NCBI GenBank assembly: GCA_963818205.1
Contig: CAWFRG010000016.1
Coordinates: forward strand, 1 to 64,000
DNA length: 64,000 bases
Reading direction: 5' to 3'
DNA from: CAVVYV01 sp963818205
Lineage (GTDB): Bacteria; Actinomycetota; Thermoleophilia; Solirubrobacterales; 70-9
In this document: in pieces, positions 49,991 through 58,186 of the stretch
Layout: each line of letters starts with the position of its first letter
Position numbering within the stretch: the stretch's first letter is position 1
The notes under the pieces: generated by a model
What the model was told of the DNA's origin: nothing
Database searches by the model: none
Seen by the model: only the letters and a program-made list of their open reading frames with translations
Made by a program: the position numbers and the translations under genes

Positions 49991-51007
49991 TTATGAAACG
50001 GCCTTGGCGGCCTGCCGCGAGGGCGCGATCCGGACCACGTCCCAGACCAACCCCGCCCGCTCCAGGCCCCAGATCAGCAGGGCGCCGGGATCGAACTGCC
50101 AGCGCCGCAGGCCGTGCACGGCCGAGGTCGGGAAGGCGTGGTGGTTGTTGTGCCAGGCCTCGCCGAAGCTCAGCGGCGCGAGCCAGGCGAGGTTCCTCGA
50201 TTCGTCCCCGGTCTCGAAGCTCCGCTTCCCGAAGACGTGGCAGAGCGAGTTGATGCTGTAGGTGACGTGGTGGAGGACGAAGACCCGCACCGCGCCTCCC
50301 CAGAGCAGGCCGGTGAGCCCGGTCTCGATCGTGCCGCCGATCGCGACCCCGAGGCCGAAGGGGATCACCAGGCCGATCACCGCCCAGAAGAGGAAGGTGC
50401 GGTCGATGAAGCGGACCACCCGGTCCTTCTGCAGGTCCGGCGCGAAGCGGTCCTTGGAGCCGCGTTCGGTGTGAATGAAGAGCCAGCCGAGGTGTGCGTG
50501 GAACAGTCCGCGGAGGGTGCCTCGGATGCCGCCGCCGTGACCGACGTGGGGGCTGTGCGGGTCCCCCTCCTCATCTGAGAAGGCGTGATGCTTGCGGTGG
50601 TCGGCGACCCAGGAGATCACCGGGCCCTCGATCGCGGCGGAGCCGAGGGCGGCGAAGACGCCGCGGACCGCCGGGCTGGTCTTGAAGCTGCGGTGGGTGA
50701 AGAGGCGATGGAAGCCGACCGTGATCCCGAGGCCGGTGGGAAGGTAGATCAGGGCGAAGATCGTCAGATCGCTCCAGTGAAGGGCCTCGTTCCAGAGCTG
50801 CCAGGCGGCGAGCCCTAGGAGCAGGAACGGCACCACCGTGACCAGGCCGGTGATGATCCGGTCGGCGGTCTCGTGCTCGACCGGCTGGATCGCGTCGGCA
50901 AGGGGCTTCGGGGTCCGTTCCGCGGCGCTGTCCGTCCCCTGCTCGCTGCCACTCCTCCGCACGGTGCCGGTATCGCTACCGATACTGCCGGCTTCGACTG
51001 CTTCCAT
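49991..51007 (-). CDS. Acyl-CoA/fatty acid desaturase (delta-9 type)
   Basis: A 338-residue membrane di-iron enzyme. Three His boxes: GFHRLFTHRSF (HxxxxH), ADHRKHHAFSD (HxxHH) and WHNNHHAFPTS (HxxHH). Hydrophobic pairs surround them (GLVTVVPFLLLGLAAWQLW; FLFWAVIGLVIPFGLGVAIG). It inserts a cis double bond into acyl chains, adjusting membrane fluidity. The first 45 residues are a polar extension. ATG 51007; a GTAGC/GCTAC dyad at 51021 lies just upstream. The gene is near the cold-shock gene but separately transcribed. Confidence 0.93.
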   Translation of the reverse strand: MEAVEAGSIGSDTGTVRRSGSEQGTDSAAERTPKPLADAIQPVEHETADRIITGLVTVVPFLLLGLAAWQLWNEALHWSDLTIFALIYLPTGLGITVGFHRLFTHRSFKTSPAVRGVFAALGSAAIEGPVISWVADHRKHHAFSDEEGDPHSPHVGHGGGIRGTLRGLFHAHLGWLFIHTERGSKDRFAPDLQKDRVVRFIDRTFLFWAVIGLVIPFGLGVAIGGTIETGLTGLLWGGAVRVFVLHHVTYSINSLCHVFGKRSFETGDESRNLAWLAPLSFGEAWHNNHHAFPTSAVHGLRRWQFDPGALLIWGLERAGLVWDVVRIAPSRQAAKAVS

Positions 51008-51020
51008 CGGCGATCTCCTC

Positions 51021-51038
51021 GTAGCACTGCGGCGCTAC
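51021..51038. promoter_or_regulatory. Inverted repeat before the desaturase gene
   Basis: GTAGC (51021-51025) and GCTAC (51034-51038) with 8 bases between, 14 bases ahead of the desaturase start. GTAGCG-type words recur around it (CGCTACC near 50973), so a repressor site is possible. Confidence 0.4.
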
Positions 51039-51163
51039 CACTAACGCTGCCGCGCGTTCTATTTGCGGTCCCCGCCACCTCGGATGACGTGGCGCGGCCA
51101 CCCTAGCAGCGCAACCCGCGGGTGAAGATAAAGGCTGGACCAGGAGGCTGACCAGAACTGGCT

Positions 51164-52001
51164 CTAGAGCCCGTGGTGCGGCCACTCCGGAGTCCGGCCC
51201 TCCTTGAAGGCGCGGGCGCCGATCGCGTGCGAGTCGCGGCGGGCGAACATCGAGGCGGTGTTCTCGGCCTCGCGCGAGCAGCTGCTCCTCGTAGGTCCGC
51301 CCGACGTTGCGGACCATCGTCTCCTTGTCGGATGCGGATGGCGCCCTGGGGTAGCTCCGCGATCTGGTGGGCGAGCTCCAGCGCGCGCTCGAGCGACTTG
51401 CCCTCGGGGACCACCTCGTTGGCGAGGCCGATCCGAAGCGCCTCCTCGGCGCCCACCGGGCGACCGGTGATGATCAGCTCCATCGCCCGCGCCGTAGCCG
51501 ACCACCAGCGGCAGCCGCACGGTCATCCCGTCGCCGCCGACGATGTTCCAGCGCCGCTCCAGCGCCCCGAATACGGCGTTCTCAGCGACGATCCTGATGT
51601 CGGCGAGGAGGGCGTTCTCGAGGCCGGCCGCCACCGCCCAGCCGTTGACCGCGGCGATCACCGGCTTGAAGACATCGACCCTGCGGGTGTAGCCGCATTC
51701 CCCGGGGGTGTTGTAGATGCTGGTCCGGAACTCGTCCCAGTCGGGAGGCTCGCCCTCGCCGAGCTCGGCGGCGTCCTCCAAATCCCAGCCCGCGCAGAAG
51801 GCCTCGCCCTCGCCGGTGATCACCAGGACGAAGTGCCTCGGGATCGTCGCGGAACCGCTGCCAGGCGTGATGGAGCTCGCGGTTCATCTGCCGGCTGACC
51901 GCGTTGCGCTGCTCGGGCCGGTCGTAGGTGAGCACGGTGACGTGCCCGTCGCTCTCGTAGCGGAGCGTCTCGTAGTCGACCGGCTCCCCCTTGCCGGGGG
52001 C
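51164..52001 (-). pseudogene. Enoyl-CoA hydratase/isomerase (crotonase), about four frameshifts
   Basis: A crotonase-family protein of about 275 residues. In order: HVTVLTYDRPEQRNAVSRQM, then VITGEGEAFCAGWDLEDAAE (oxyanion loop), VFKPVIAAVNGWAVAAGLEN, ADIRIVAENAVFGALERRWN, MELIITGRPVGAEEALRIGL and the end FARRDSHAIGARAFKEGRTP. Frames change near 51840, 51490, 51325 and 51280. The N-terminal part is open to the TAG at 52002 without a standard start. It hydrates or isomerises enoyl-CoA in beta-oxidation, fitting the acyl-CoA dehydrogenase gene 10 bases upstream in the same operon. Confidence 0.75.
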
Positions 52002-52010
52002 CTAATGCCG

Positions 52011-53675
52011 CTAGGCGACCGCGTGGCGCTCGATGATCCGGCCGAAGTCGGTGCCGGCCGGCAGGGTGCCGAAGGCCTGGCCCCAGTCGCCGGCGAGGCG
52101 AGAGGCGACGAACGCGTCGGCCACCGCCCCGTCGCCGAAGCGGATCAGCAGCGAGCCCTGCAGCGCCAGCGCCAGCCGCTCGACCAGGCGGCGCGCCCGC
52201 GACTCGATCTCGGTCATGTCGGTGAGATCGGAGCGGAGCTCCGCCACATAGTCGTCGAGCCGGGGCTCGCCCCCCGCCTCGCCGACCTCGGCGAAGAAGG
52301 CCTCGACCGAGTCTGGGTTCTTGACCATCGCCCGGAGCACGTCCAGGCACTGGACGTTGCCGGAGCCCTCCCAGATCGAGGCGAGCGGGGTCTCGCGGTA
52401 GAGCCGGGGCATCCCCGACTCCTCGACGTAGCCGTTGCCGCCCAGGCACTCGAGGCACTCGACGGCGTGGCTCGGGCCGCGCTTGCAGATCCAGTACTTG
52501 AGCACCGCGTTCGCGATTCGCTTCAAGGCCTGGGCCTCGTCGTCGCCGGCGATCGCTTCGTCATAGGCGCGCGCCAGGCGCAGCGAGCTGATCGTCGCCG
52601 CCTCGGACTCGACAGCGAGATCGGCGAGGACGTTCTGCATCAGGGGCTGGTCGACCAGCAACTTTCCGAATGTCGAGCGGTGCGAAGCGTGATTGATCGC
52701 CTGCGCGACCCCGGCACGCATCCCGGTGGCGCTGCCCGTGGCGCAGTCGAGGCGGGTGTGGTTGACCATCTCGATGATCGTCCGCACGCCGGCGCCCTCG
52801 TCCCCGACAAGCCGGACCAGCGCGCCGTCGAACTCGATCTCGCTGGAGGCGTTCGAGCGGTTGCCGAGCTTGTCCTTCAGCCGCTGGAGGCGGAAGCGGT
52901 TGAGCTCGCCGTCGGGCAGCCGGCGGGGCAGGAGGAAGCAGGAGATGCCGCCCTCCGCCTGGGCCAGGACCAAGAACGCGTCGCACTGCGGCGCCGAGAA
53001 GAACCACTTGTGCCCGGTGATCTCGTATTCGGCGCCAGGACCGCCACCGTTGATCGGTCGAGCGACCGTTGTGTTCGCCCGCACGTCGGAGCCGCCCTGC
53101 TTCTCGGTCATCCCCATGCCGAAGAGGGAGCCGTGCTTCTCGGCCGCCGCAATCTCGCGGGGATCGTAGGTGTCGGAAAGGATGCGCGGCTCCCATTCCT
53201 CGGCCAGCTCAGGCTGGTGGCGGAGCGCCGGGACCACCGAGTAGGTCATCGAGATCGGGCAGCCGACCCCTGCCTCGGCCTGGGAGAAGCACATGAAGGC
53301 CGCGGCCCGGGCGACGTGCCCGCCGGGCTGGGGCTCGCGCCAGGGAAGCGAGTGGAGCTCGTGGCCGACCCCAAGGCGCATCAGGTCGTGCCAGGAAGGG
53401 TGGAACTCGACCTCGTCGATCCGGTTGCCGTAGCGGTCGTGGGTACGGAGCTTTGGCGGGTTCTCGTTCGCCTGCCTGCCCAGCTCGATCACGTCGGCGC
53501 GCCCCGCGATTTCGCCGACCTCGGAGATCCGCTGCTCGGCCCAGCCAGCGCCCTCCCGGCGAACGGCCTCAGTCATCACCCGGTCGGCCTCGAATACGTT
53601 GTAGTCGACCAGCGGCGGTGGCTGGTTGGTGACCTCGTGGGTGCGGACTCCAGCGGGCTTTTCAAGCGTTGACAT
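52011..53675 (-). CDS. AidB-like acyl-CoA dehydrogenase
   Basis: A 554-residue flavoprotein of the AidB branch. The opening THEVTNQPPPLVDYNVFEAD and RTHDRYGNRIDEVEFHPSWH are diagnostic. The FAD/substrate region is MGMTEKQGGSDVRANTTVA and GHKWFFSAPQCDAFLVLAQA. The C-terminal helical domain has VECLECLGGNGYVEESGMPR and SIWEGSGNVQCLDVLRAM. E. coli AidB is linked to alkylation protection; actinobacterial relatives may oxidise branched acyl-CoAs. ATG 53675 overlaps the TetR gene end by 14 bases; the enoyl-CoA hydratase follows. Confidence 0.92.
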   Translation of the reverse strand: MSTLEKPAGVRTHEVTNQPPPLVDYNVFEADRVMTEAVRREGAGWAEQRISEVGEIAGRADVIELGRQANENPPKLRTHDRYGNRIDEVEFHPSWHDLMRLGVGHELHSLPWREPQPGGHVARAAAFMCFSQAEAGVGCPISMTYSVVPALRHQPELAEEWEPRILSDTYDPREIAAAEKHGSLFGMGMTEKQGGSDVRANTTVARPINGGGPGAEYEITGHKWFFSAPQCDAFLVLAQAEGGISCFLLPRRLPDGELNRFRLQRLKDKLGNRSNASSEIEFDGALVRLVGDEGAGVRTIIEMVNHTRLDCATGSATGMRAGVAQAINHASHRSTFGKLLVDQPLMQNVLADLAVESEAATISSLRLARAYDEAIAGDDEAQALKRIANAVLKYWICKRGPSHAVECLECLGGNGYVEESGMPRLYRETPLASIWEGSGNVQCLDVLRAMVKNPDSVEAFFAEVGEAGGEPRLDDYVAELRSDLTDMTEIESRARRLVERLALALQGSLLIRFGDGAVADAFVASRLAGDWGQAFGTLPAGTDFGRIIERHAVA

Positions 53676-54354
53676 GCGCGGGCTCCTTTCCGATCGCGCG
53701 AGTACAGAAGTTGATCAGGGAGGCGATCAGTGCCTCGGGATCGCCGCCGTCTGTGCGAGGGCGGAATGCGAGGGCGCTCCGAGAGGAGCGACCCGTTTTA
53801 GGGAGGAACGACCCGTCATATGCGGGCGACAGCGGGCCGAGCATCGCCTCGCCGATCGCCCCGATCAGGGCCGCGGCGGTCGCCTCGACATCCTGCGGCG
53901 GCAGCTCGCCGGAGGCGATCCCCTCGCTGAGCGTCTCGGCCATCAGGTCGCGGTAGCTGTGGCGGAAGTGAAGGCGCTCGGCCTCGACCGCCGGGTCAAC
54001 CGGCTCGGCGAGCAGCGCCCAGGCAAGCCGTCGTCCGCGGAGGGCGCGGCGGGCGAAGATCTCGACCCCGGCGGCGATCCGCTCGGCGGCCGGGCCGCTC
54101 GCGGCATGCATCGCCTCGCGCATCGCGTCGACCTCGTGCTGGGAGGCGTCGCGAAAGACCTCGGCGAAGAGGTCGGCCTTGGAGGGGAAGTGGCGGTAGA
54201 CGGTCCCGGTGGCGACTCCGGCCTCGGCCGCAACGGCGGAGACCTGTGCCTCGGCGTAGCCGCCGCGGGCGATCAGCCTGCGAGCGGCGGCGACGATGCG
54301 CTCGCGGACGTCTGCCTTGCGGGCCTCGGTTCGCTCGGTCGGACGGTAAGCCAC
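53662..54354 (-). CDS. TetR-family transcription regulator
   Basis: About 230 residues. The N-terminal TetR domain is KADVRERIVAAARRLIARGG, AQVSAVAAEAGVATGTVYRHF (helix-turn-helix) and PSKADLFAEVF. The ligand domain follows (ALIGAIGEAMLGPLSPAYD). Near the C-terminus the chain runs through repeat copy D, adding FLPKTGRSSRSALAFRPR before it resumes ALIASLINFCTRAIG. GTG 54354 gives the usual TetR N-terminus; GTG 54372 is in frame. A GTGAAC/GTTCAC operator lies right upstream. It probably represses itself and the two downstream beta-oxidation genes. Confidence 0.88.
   Translation of the reverse strand: MAYRPTERTEARKADVRERIVAAARRLIARGGYAEAQVSAVAAEAGVATGTVYRHFPSKADLFAEVFRDASQHEVDAMREAMHAASGPAAERIAAGVEIFARRALRGRRLAWALLAEPVDPAVEAERLHFRHSYRDLMAETLSEGIASGELPPQDVEATAAALIGAIGEAMLGPLSPAYDGSFLPKTGRSSRSALAFRPRTDGGDPEALIASLINFCTRAIGKEPAHVNA
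53754..53822 (-). repeat. Dispersed hairpin repeat, copy D (nested, inside tetR)
   Basis: Minus strand: a left half ATGACGGGTCGTTCC, then the full unit AAAACGGGTCGCTCC-TCTC-GGAGCGCCCTCGCAT, then a right half TCCGCCCTCGCA. It is in frame within the C-terminal part of the TetR gene, without a stop codon. Confidence 0.75.
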
Positions 54355-54363
54355 AGCAAAGAA

Positions 54364-54379
54364 GTGAACCACAGTTCAC
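54364..54379. promoter_or_regulatory. TetR operator GTGAAC-CACA-GTTCAC
   Basis: A perfect 6-base dyad (54364-54369 and 54374-54379), 10 bases before the tetR start; a TTGACA on the minus strand lies just beyond (about 54389-54394). Confidence 0.65.
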
Positions 54380-54522
54380 ATCTTTGTGTCAAGCCAGCGG
54401 CAGCGGCGGCCTCCGGTCGCGACCCGATCAGGCGGCTGCTCATGGGCTCAAGACAACGCCGGTTACAGGGGCGGGGCAGTCTGCCTCCAGGTCAGCGCGA
54501 CTCGGCTAGCATCGCCGCGCTC

Positions 54523-55743
54523 GTGGCCAAGATCAAGGTCACGAACCCGATCGTCGAGCTCGACGGCGACGAGATGGCCCGGATCCTCTGGGCCTTCATC
54601 AAGGAGCAGCTGATCCTGCCCTACCTCGATATCGAGCTCGTCTACTTCGACCTCTCGATCGAGAGCCGGGAGGCGACCCACGACCAGATCACCCTCGACG
54701 CGGCCAACGCGATCAAGCAGCATGGGGTCGGGGTCAAGTGCGCGACGATCACCCCGGACGAGGCCCGGGTGAAGGAGTTCGGGCTCTCGGAGATGTACCG
54801 ATCTCCGAACGGGACGATCCGCAACATCCTCGGTGGGGTGATCTTCCGCGAGCCGATCGTGATCTCGAACGTGCCGCGGCTGGTGCCAGGCTGGACGAAG
54901 CCGATCATCATCGGCCGCCACGCCTTCGGCGACCAGTACCGGGCGACGGACACGAGGATCCCCGGCGAGGGCATGCTGAAGCTCTCCTTTCATCCGAACG
55001 ACCCCGACCAGGGGCCGATCGAGCTCGAGGTCTTCGACTTCCCCGAGGGCGGCGGGATCGCGATGGCGATGTACAACCTCGACGACTCGATCCGCGACTT
55101 CGCCCGCGCCTCGTTCCGCTACGGCCTCGAGCGCGGGCTGCCCGTCTACATGTCGACCAAGAACACGATCCTGAAGACCTACGACGGGCGCTTCAAGGAC
55201 CTCTTCGAGGAGATCTACGACGCCGAGTTCAAGCAGGAGTTCGAGGCCCAGGGGCTCACCTACGAGCACCGCCTGATCGACGACATGGTCGCCGCCGCGC
55301 TCAAGTGGGAGGGGGGCTATGTCTGGGCGTGCAAGAACTACGACGGCGACGTCCAGTCGGACACCGTCGCCCAGGGCTTCGGCTCGCTCGGCCTGATGAC
55401 GTCCGTGCTGATGACGCCCGACGGAAAGACGGTGGAGGCCGAGGCGGCGCACGGCACCGTCACCCGCCACTACCGCCAGCACCAGCAGGGCAAGCCGACC
55501 TCCACCAACCCGATCGCCTCGATCTTCGCCTGGACGCGTGGGCTCGCCGCTCGCGGCCGGATGGATGAGACTCCCAGGGTCTCCGAGTTCGCCGAGACCC
55601 TCGAGCGGGTATGCGTCGAGACCGTCGAGAGCGGCAAGATGACCAAAGACCTGGCGCTCCTGGTGGGCCCGGACCAGGAGTTCCAGACCACCGAGGAGTT
55701 CCTGAGCTCGATCGACGAGAACCTCGAAAAGGAGATGAAATGA
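54523..55743 (+). CDS. icd: NADP-dependent isocitrate dehydrogenase
   Basis: A 406-residue homodimer-type enzyme, isocitrate to 2-oxoglutarate with NADPH. The eukaryote-like subfamily II is clear: VELDGDEMARILWAFIKEQL, the substrate loop YRSPNGTIRNILGGVIFREP, IIIGRHAFGDQYRATD, VYMSTKNTILKTYDGRFKDL, DDMVAAALKWEGGYVWACKN and GTVTRHYRQHQQGKPTSTNP. GTG 54523 gives the right N-terminus (MAKIKVTNPIV). TAGCAT at 54507-54512 could be a -10 box for a nearly leaderless message. mdh overlaps its end by 4 bases. Confidence 0.97.
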   Translation: MAKIKVTNPIVELDGDEMARILWAFIKEQLILPYLDIELVYFDLSIESREATHDQITLDAANAIKQHGVGVKCATITPDEARVKEFGLSEMYRSPNGTIRNILGGVIFREPIVISNVPRLVPGWTKPIIIGRHAFGDQYRATDTRIPGEGMLKLSFHPNDPDQGPIELEVFDFPEGGGIAMAMYNLDDSIRDFARASFRYGLERGLPVYMSTKNTILKTYDGRFKDLFEEIYDAEFKQEFEAQGLTYEHRLIDDMVAAALKWEGGYVWACKNYDGDVQSDTVAQGFGSLGLMTSVLMTPDGKTVEAEAAHGTVTRHYRQHQQGKPTSTNPIASIFAWTRGLAARGRMDETPRVSEFAETLERVCVETVESGKMTKDLALLVGPDQEFQTTEEFLSSIDENLEKEMK

Positions 55744-56741
55744 GCAACGGCTCCGCTTCAGCTCCGGTGACGGTCACGGTCACCGGTGCGGCCGGCCAGA
55801 TCGGCTACGCGATCCTCTTCCGGATCGCCAGCGGACAGATGCTGGGCGAGGACACCAGCATCCGTCTGAACCTGCTCGAGATCCCGGACGCGGTGAAGGC
55901 GGCCGAGGGCACGGCGATGGAGCTCGATGATTGCGCCTTTCCCCTCCTCGCCGGGGTCGACATCCATGACGACCCGAAGCAGGCATTCGACGGCTGCAAC
56001 GTCGCCCTCCTCGTCGGCGCCCGTCCCCGGTCTGCGGGGATGGAGCGTTCGGACCTGCTGGAGGCGAACGGCGGCATCTTCAAGCCGCAGGGTGAGGCGA
56101 TCGCCGCCGGGGCCGCCGACGACATCAAGGTCCTGGTCGTCGGCAATCCGGCGAACACCAACTGCCTGATCGCGATGTCGAACGCCGATGGAGTCCCCCG
56201 CGAGCGGTTCACTGCGATGGTTCGCCTCGACCAGAACCGGGCGACGGCGCAGCTCGCGAAGCGGACCGGGGCGGCGATTGACGAGATCACGAACCTGACG
56301 ATCTGGGGCAACCACTCGACCACCCAGTACCCCGACCTGGTGAACGCGAAGGTGAGGGGAAAATCTGCCTGGGAGGAGGTCGGTGACGAGAACTGGATCG
56401 CCGAGGAGTTCATCCCCACCGTCTCGAAGCGGGGCGCGGCGATCATCGAGGCGCGGGGCGCCTCCAGCGCCGCCTCGGCGGCCAACGCCGCGATCGACCA
56501 CGTCCACGACTGGGTGCTGGGCACCCCGGACGGCGACTGGGCCTCGATGGCGGTTCTCTCCGACGGCTCCTACGAGGTCGACGAGGGCCTGATCTCGGGC
56601 TCCCCCTGCACCTGCTCCGGCGGACAGTGGAAGCTGGTCGAGGGCCTCGATGTCCCCGACTTCTCCCGCGAGCGGATCGACGCCACGGTCGCCGAGCTCA
56701 AGGAGGAGCGCGACGCGGTCAAGGAGCTCGGCCTGATCTAG
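55740..56741 (+). CDS. mdh: Malate dehydrogenase
   Basis: A 333-residue NAD-dependent enzyme, malate to oxaloacetate, of the cytosolic-type (group 1) MDHs. NAD loop VTVTGAAGQIGYAILFRIAS; acid EIPDAVKAAEGTAMELDDCA; VALLVGARPRSAGMERSDLL (substrate Arg residues); LVVGNPANTNCLIAMSNA; the Asp-Arg pair in MVRLDQNRATAQLAKRTG; and catalytic His in LTIWGNHSTTQYPDL. Its ATG lies in the icd ATGA overlap, so the two TCA enzymes are translationally coupled. Confidence 0.97.
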   Translation: MSNGSASAPVTVTVTGAAGQIGYAILFRIASGQMLGEDTSIRLNLLEIPDAVKAAEGTAMELDDCAFPLLAGVDIHDDPKQAFDGCNVALLVGARPRSAGMERSDLLEANGGIFKPQGEAIAAGAADDIKVLVVGNPANTNCLIAMSNADGVPRERFTAMVRLDQNRATAQLAKRTGAAIDEITNLTIWGNHSTTQYPDLVNAKVRGKSAWEEVGDENWIAEEFIPTVSKRGAAIIEARGASSAASAANAAIDHVHDWVLGTPDGDWASMAVLSDGSYEVDEGLISGSPCTCSGGQWKLVEGLDVPDFSRERIDATVAELKEERDAVKELGLI

Positions 56742-56751
56742 GGAAGCGGGC

Positions 56752-57105
56752 CTATTTCGACCCGCGACCGGGGTGGTAGCCCCGCCCCTTCTTCCGAATC
56801 CGCCCCTCCTTCTCCAGGCCGGGCAGCACCCGGTAGAGGTAGTTGGGGGCCTTCAGTCGCATCCTCTTGCCCAGCTCCGCGACGGTGATCCCCGGGTTGT
56901 CGCCGATGATCTTGACGGCCTGATCGGCCCTGCCGCCGCTGCGGCGCCGCCGTTGGCGACCCGAGCCCCGCGGGCGCCCGGGGCCGCGCCTGCGGCCCAG
57001 CCCGGCGAGGGCGGACTGGACCTTACGGCGCTCGTCGTCGAGCTCCTTCAGCCTGCGCTCGAGCAGTGCCCTGGCCTGATCGACTGTGTCGGATGCAGAT
57101 GGCAT
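56752..57105 (-). CDS. AT-hook and winged-helix DNA-binding protein
   Basis: 117 residues in three parts: an N-terminal coiled helix (ARALLERRLKELDDERRKVQ), a basic linker with an AT-hook (GRRRGPGRPRGSGRQRRRR), and a C-terminal winged-helix-like domain (IIGDNPGITVAELGKRMRLK, then LYRVLPGLEKEGRIRKKGRG). This is the layout of a small nucleoid-associated or local regulator; I do not know a named family. ATG 57105 has AGAGGAA upstream. TTACTCACT direct repeats at 57132 suggest self-regulation. It converges on mdh with 10 bases between stops. Confidence 0.75.
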   Translation of the reverse strand: MPSASDTVDQARALLERRLKELDDERRKVQSALAGLGRRRGPGRPRGSGRQRRRRSGGRADQAVKIIGDNPGITVAELGKRMRLKAPNYLYRVLPGLEKEGRIRKKGRGYHPGRGSK

Positions 57106-57131
57106 CTGTTCCTCTCTCTTCCTTGAGTGGT

Positions 57132-57161
57132 GTGAGTTACTCACTGTAACCATTACTCACT
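57132..57161. promoter_or_regulatory. Repeated TTACTCACT/GTGAG dyad upstream of the AT-hook gene
   Basis: GTGAG-TTA-CTCAC is a dyad at 57132-57144, and TTACTCACT occurs twice (57137-57145 and 57153-57161), 16 bases apart, so on nearly the same face at 1.5 turns. A likely operator for the gene starting at 57105. Confidence 0.55.
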
Positions 57162-57222
57162 TCTTTTCAGGGTCAGTGGGGTGAAACTGCAAGTCCGCTC
57201 ATGAAGGCTCAAACTGCCGCTG

Positions 57223-58186
57223 GTGAGCGCCCCGGCTCCAATCGTGGTGATCGCCCGCCGCCTCCTGCCGGCCGGGTTGGAACCGCTGCGTGAGCGCTAC
57301 GAAGTCCGGGAGGGGGGACTGGAGGTCGGCCGGGAGCAGCTGCTCGCGCTCGTCCCCGGCGCCTCCGCCCTGGTCGCCGACCCGACGATCCCGGTCGACG
57401 CCGAGCTGCTCGATGCCTGCGGCGAGCAGCTGAAGGTGGTCGCCAACTTCGCGGTCGGCTACGACAACATCGACCAGGCGGCCTGCGCCGAGCGGGGCGT
57501 GATCGTCACCAACACCCCTGGAGTGCTCACCGAGGCGACCGCCGAGCTGGCCCTGGCATTGACGCTGGCGGCCGCCCGCCAGATGAGCGACGCGGAGCGC
57601 GATCTACGGGCCGGTCGCTGGAGTGGCTTGGAACCGGCCGCCTATCTGGGGCTCGAGCTTCGCGGAGCGACGGTCGGGGTCGTCGGCCTCGGTCGGATCG
57701 GGCGTCGCTACGCGGAGCTGGTCAGGGCTGGCGGCGCCGAGGTTCTCTACAGCGGCCCCAGCGCGAAGCCGGAGGCCGAGGGAGAGCTCGGGGCCCGCCA
57801 CCTCGAGCTCGGCGAGCTGCTCCAGTCTTCGGAGGTGGTCAGCCTGCACGCGCCGGCGACGCCCGACACCCACCACCTGATCGGGGCCGCTGAGCTCGAG
57901 CTGATCGGCTCCGGGGGCGTCCTGGTCAACACCTCGCGTGGGCCGCTGGTCGATGCCGAGGCGCTCGCCGCGGCACTCGAGCGCGGGACGCTCGGCGCCG
58001 CCGGGCTCGACGTCTACGAGAACGAGCCGAGCGTGCCGGCCTCGCTGCTCGCGGCGCCGCGTTGTGTCCTGTTGCCCCACATCGGCTCGGCCACGGTCAC
58101 CGCTCGCGACGCGATGGCCCGCCTGGTGGCCGAGAACGTGATCGCCGTCCTCGAGGGGGCGAAGCCGCCGAACCCGGTTGGTCTAG
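57223..58186 (+). CDS. D-2-hydroxyacid dehydrogenase
   Basis: A 320-residue NAD(P)-dependent dehydrogenase of the glyoxylate reductase/phosphoglycerate dehydrogenase family. VVANFAVGYDNIDQAACAER, ATAELALALTLAAARQM, cofactor loop VGVVGLGRIGRRYAELVRAG, catalytic Arg in LVNTSRGPLVDAEALAAALE, Glu in LDVYENEPSV and His in VLLPHIGSATVTARDAMARL. The family ends at KPPNPV, exactly where TAG codons occur in the other two frames (58184 and 58188). The given frame stays open 475 bases into the opposite gene, so one base is probably wrong near 58180. Confidence 0.87.
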
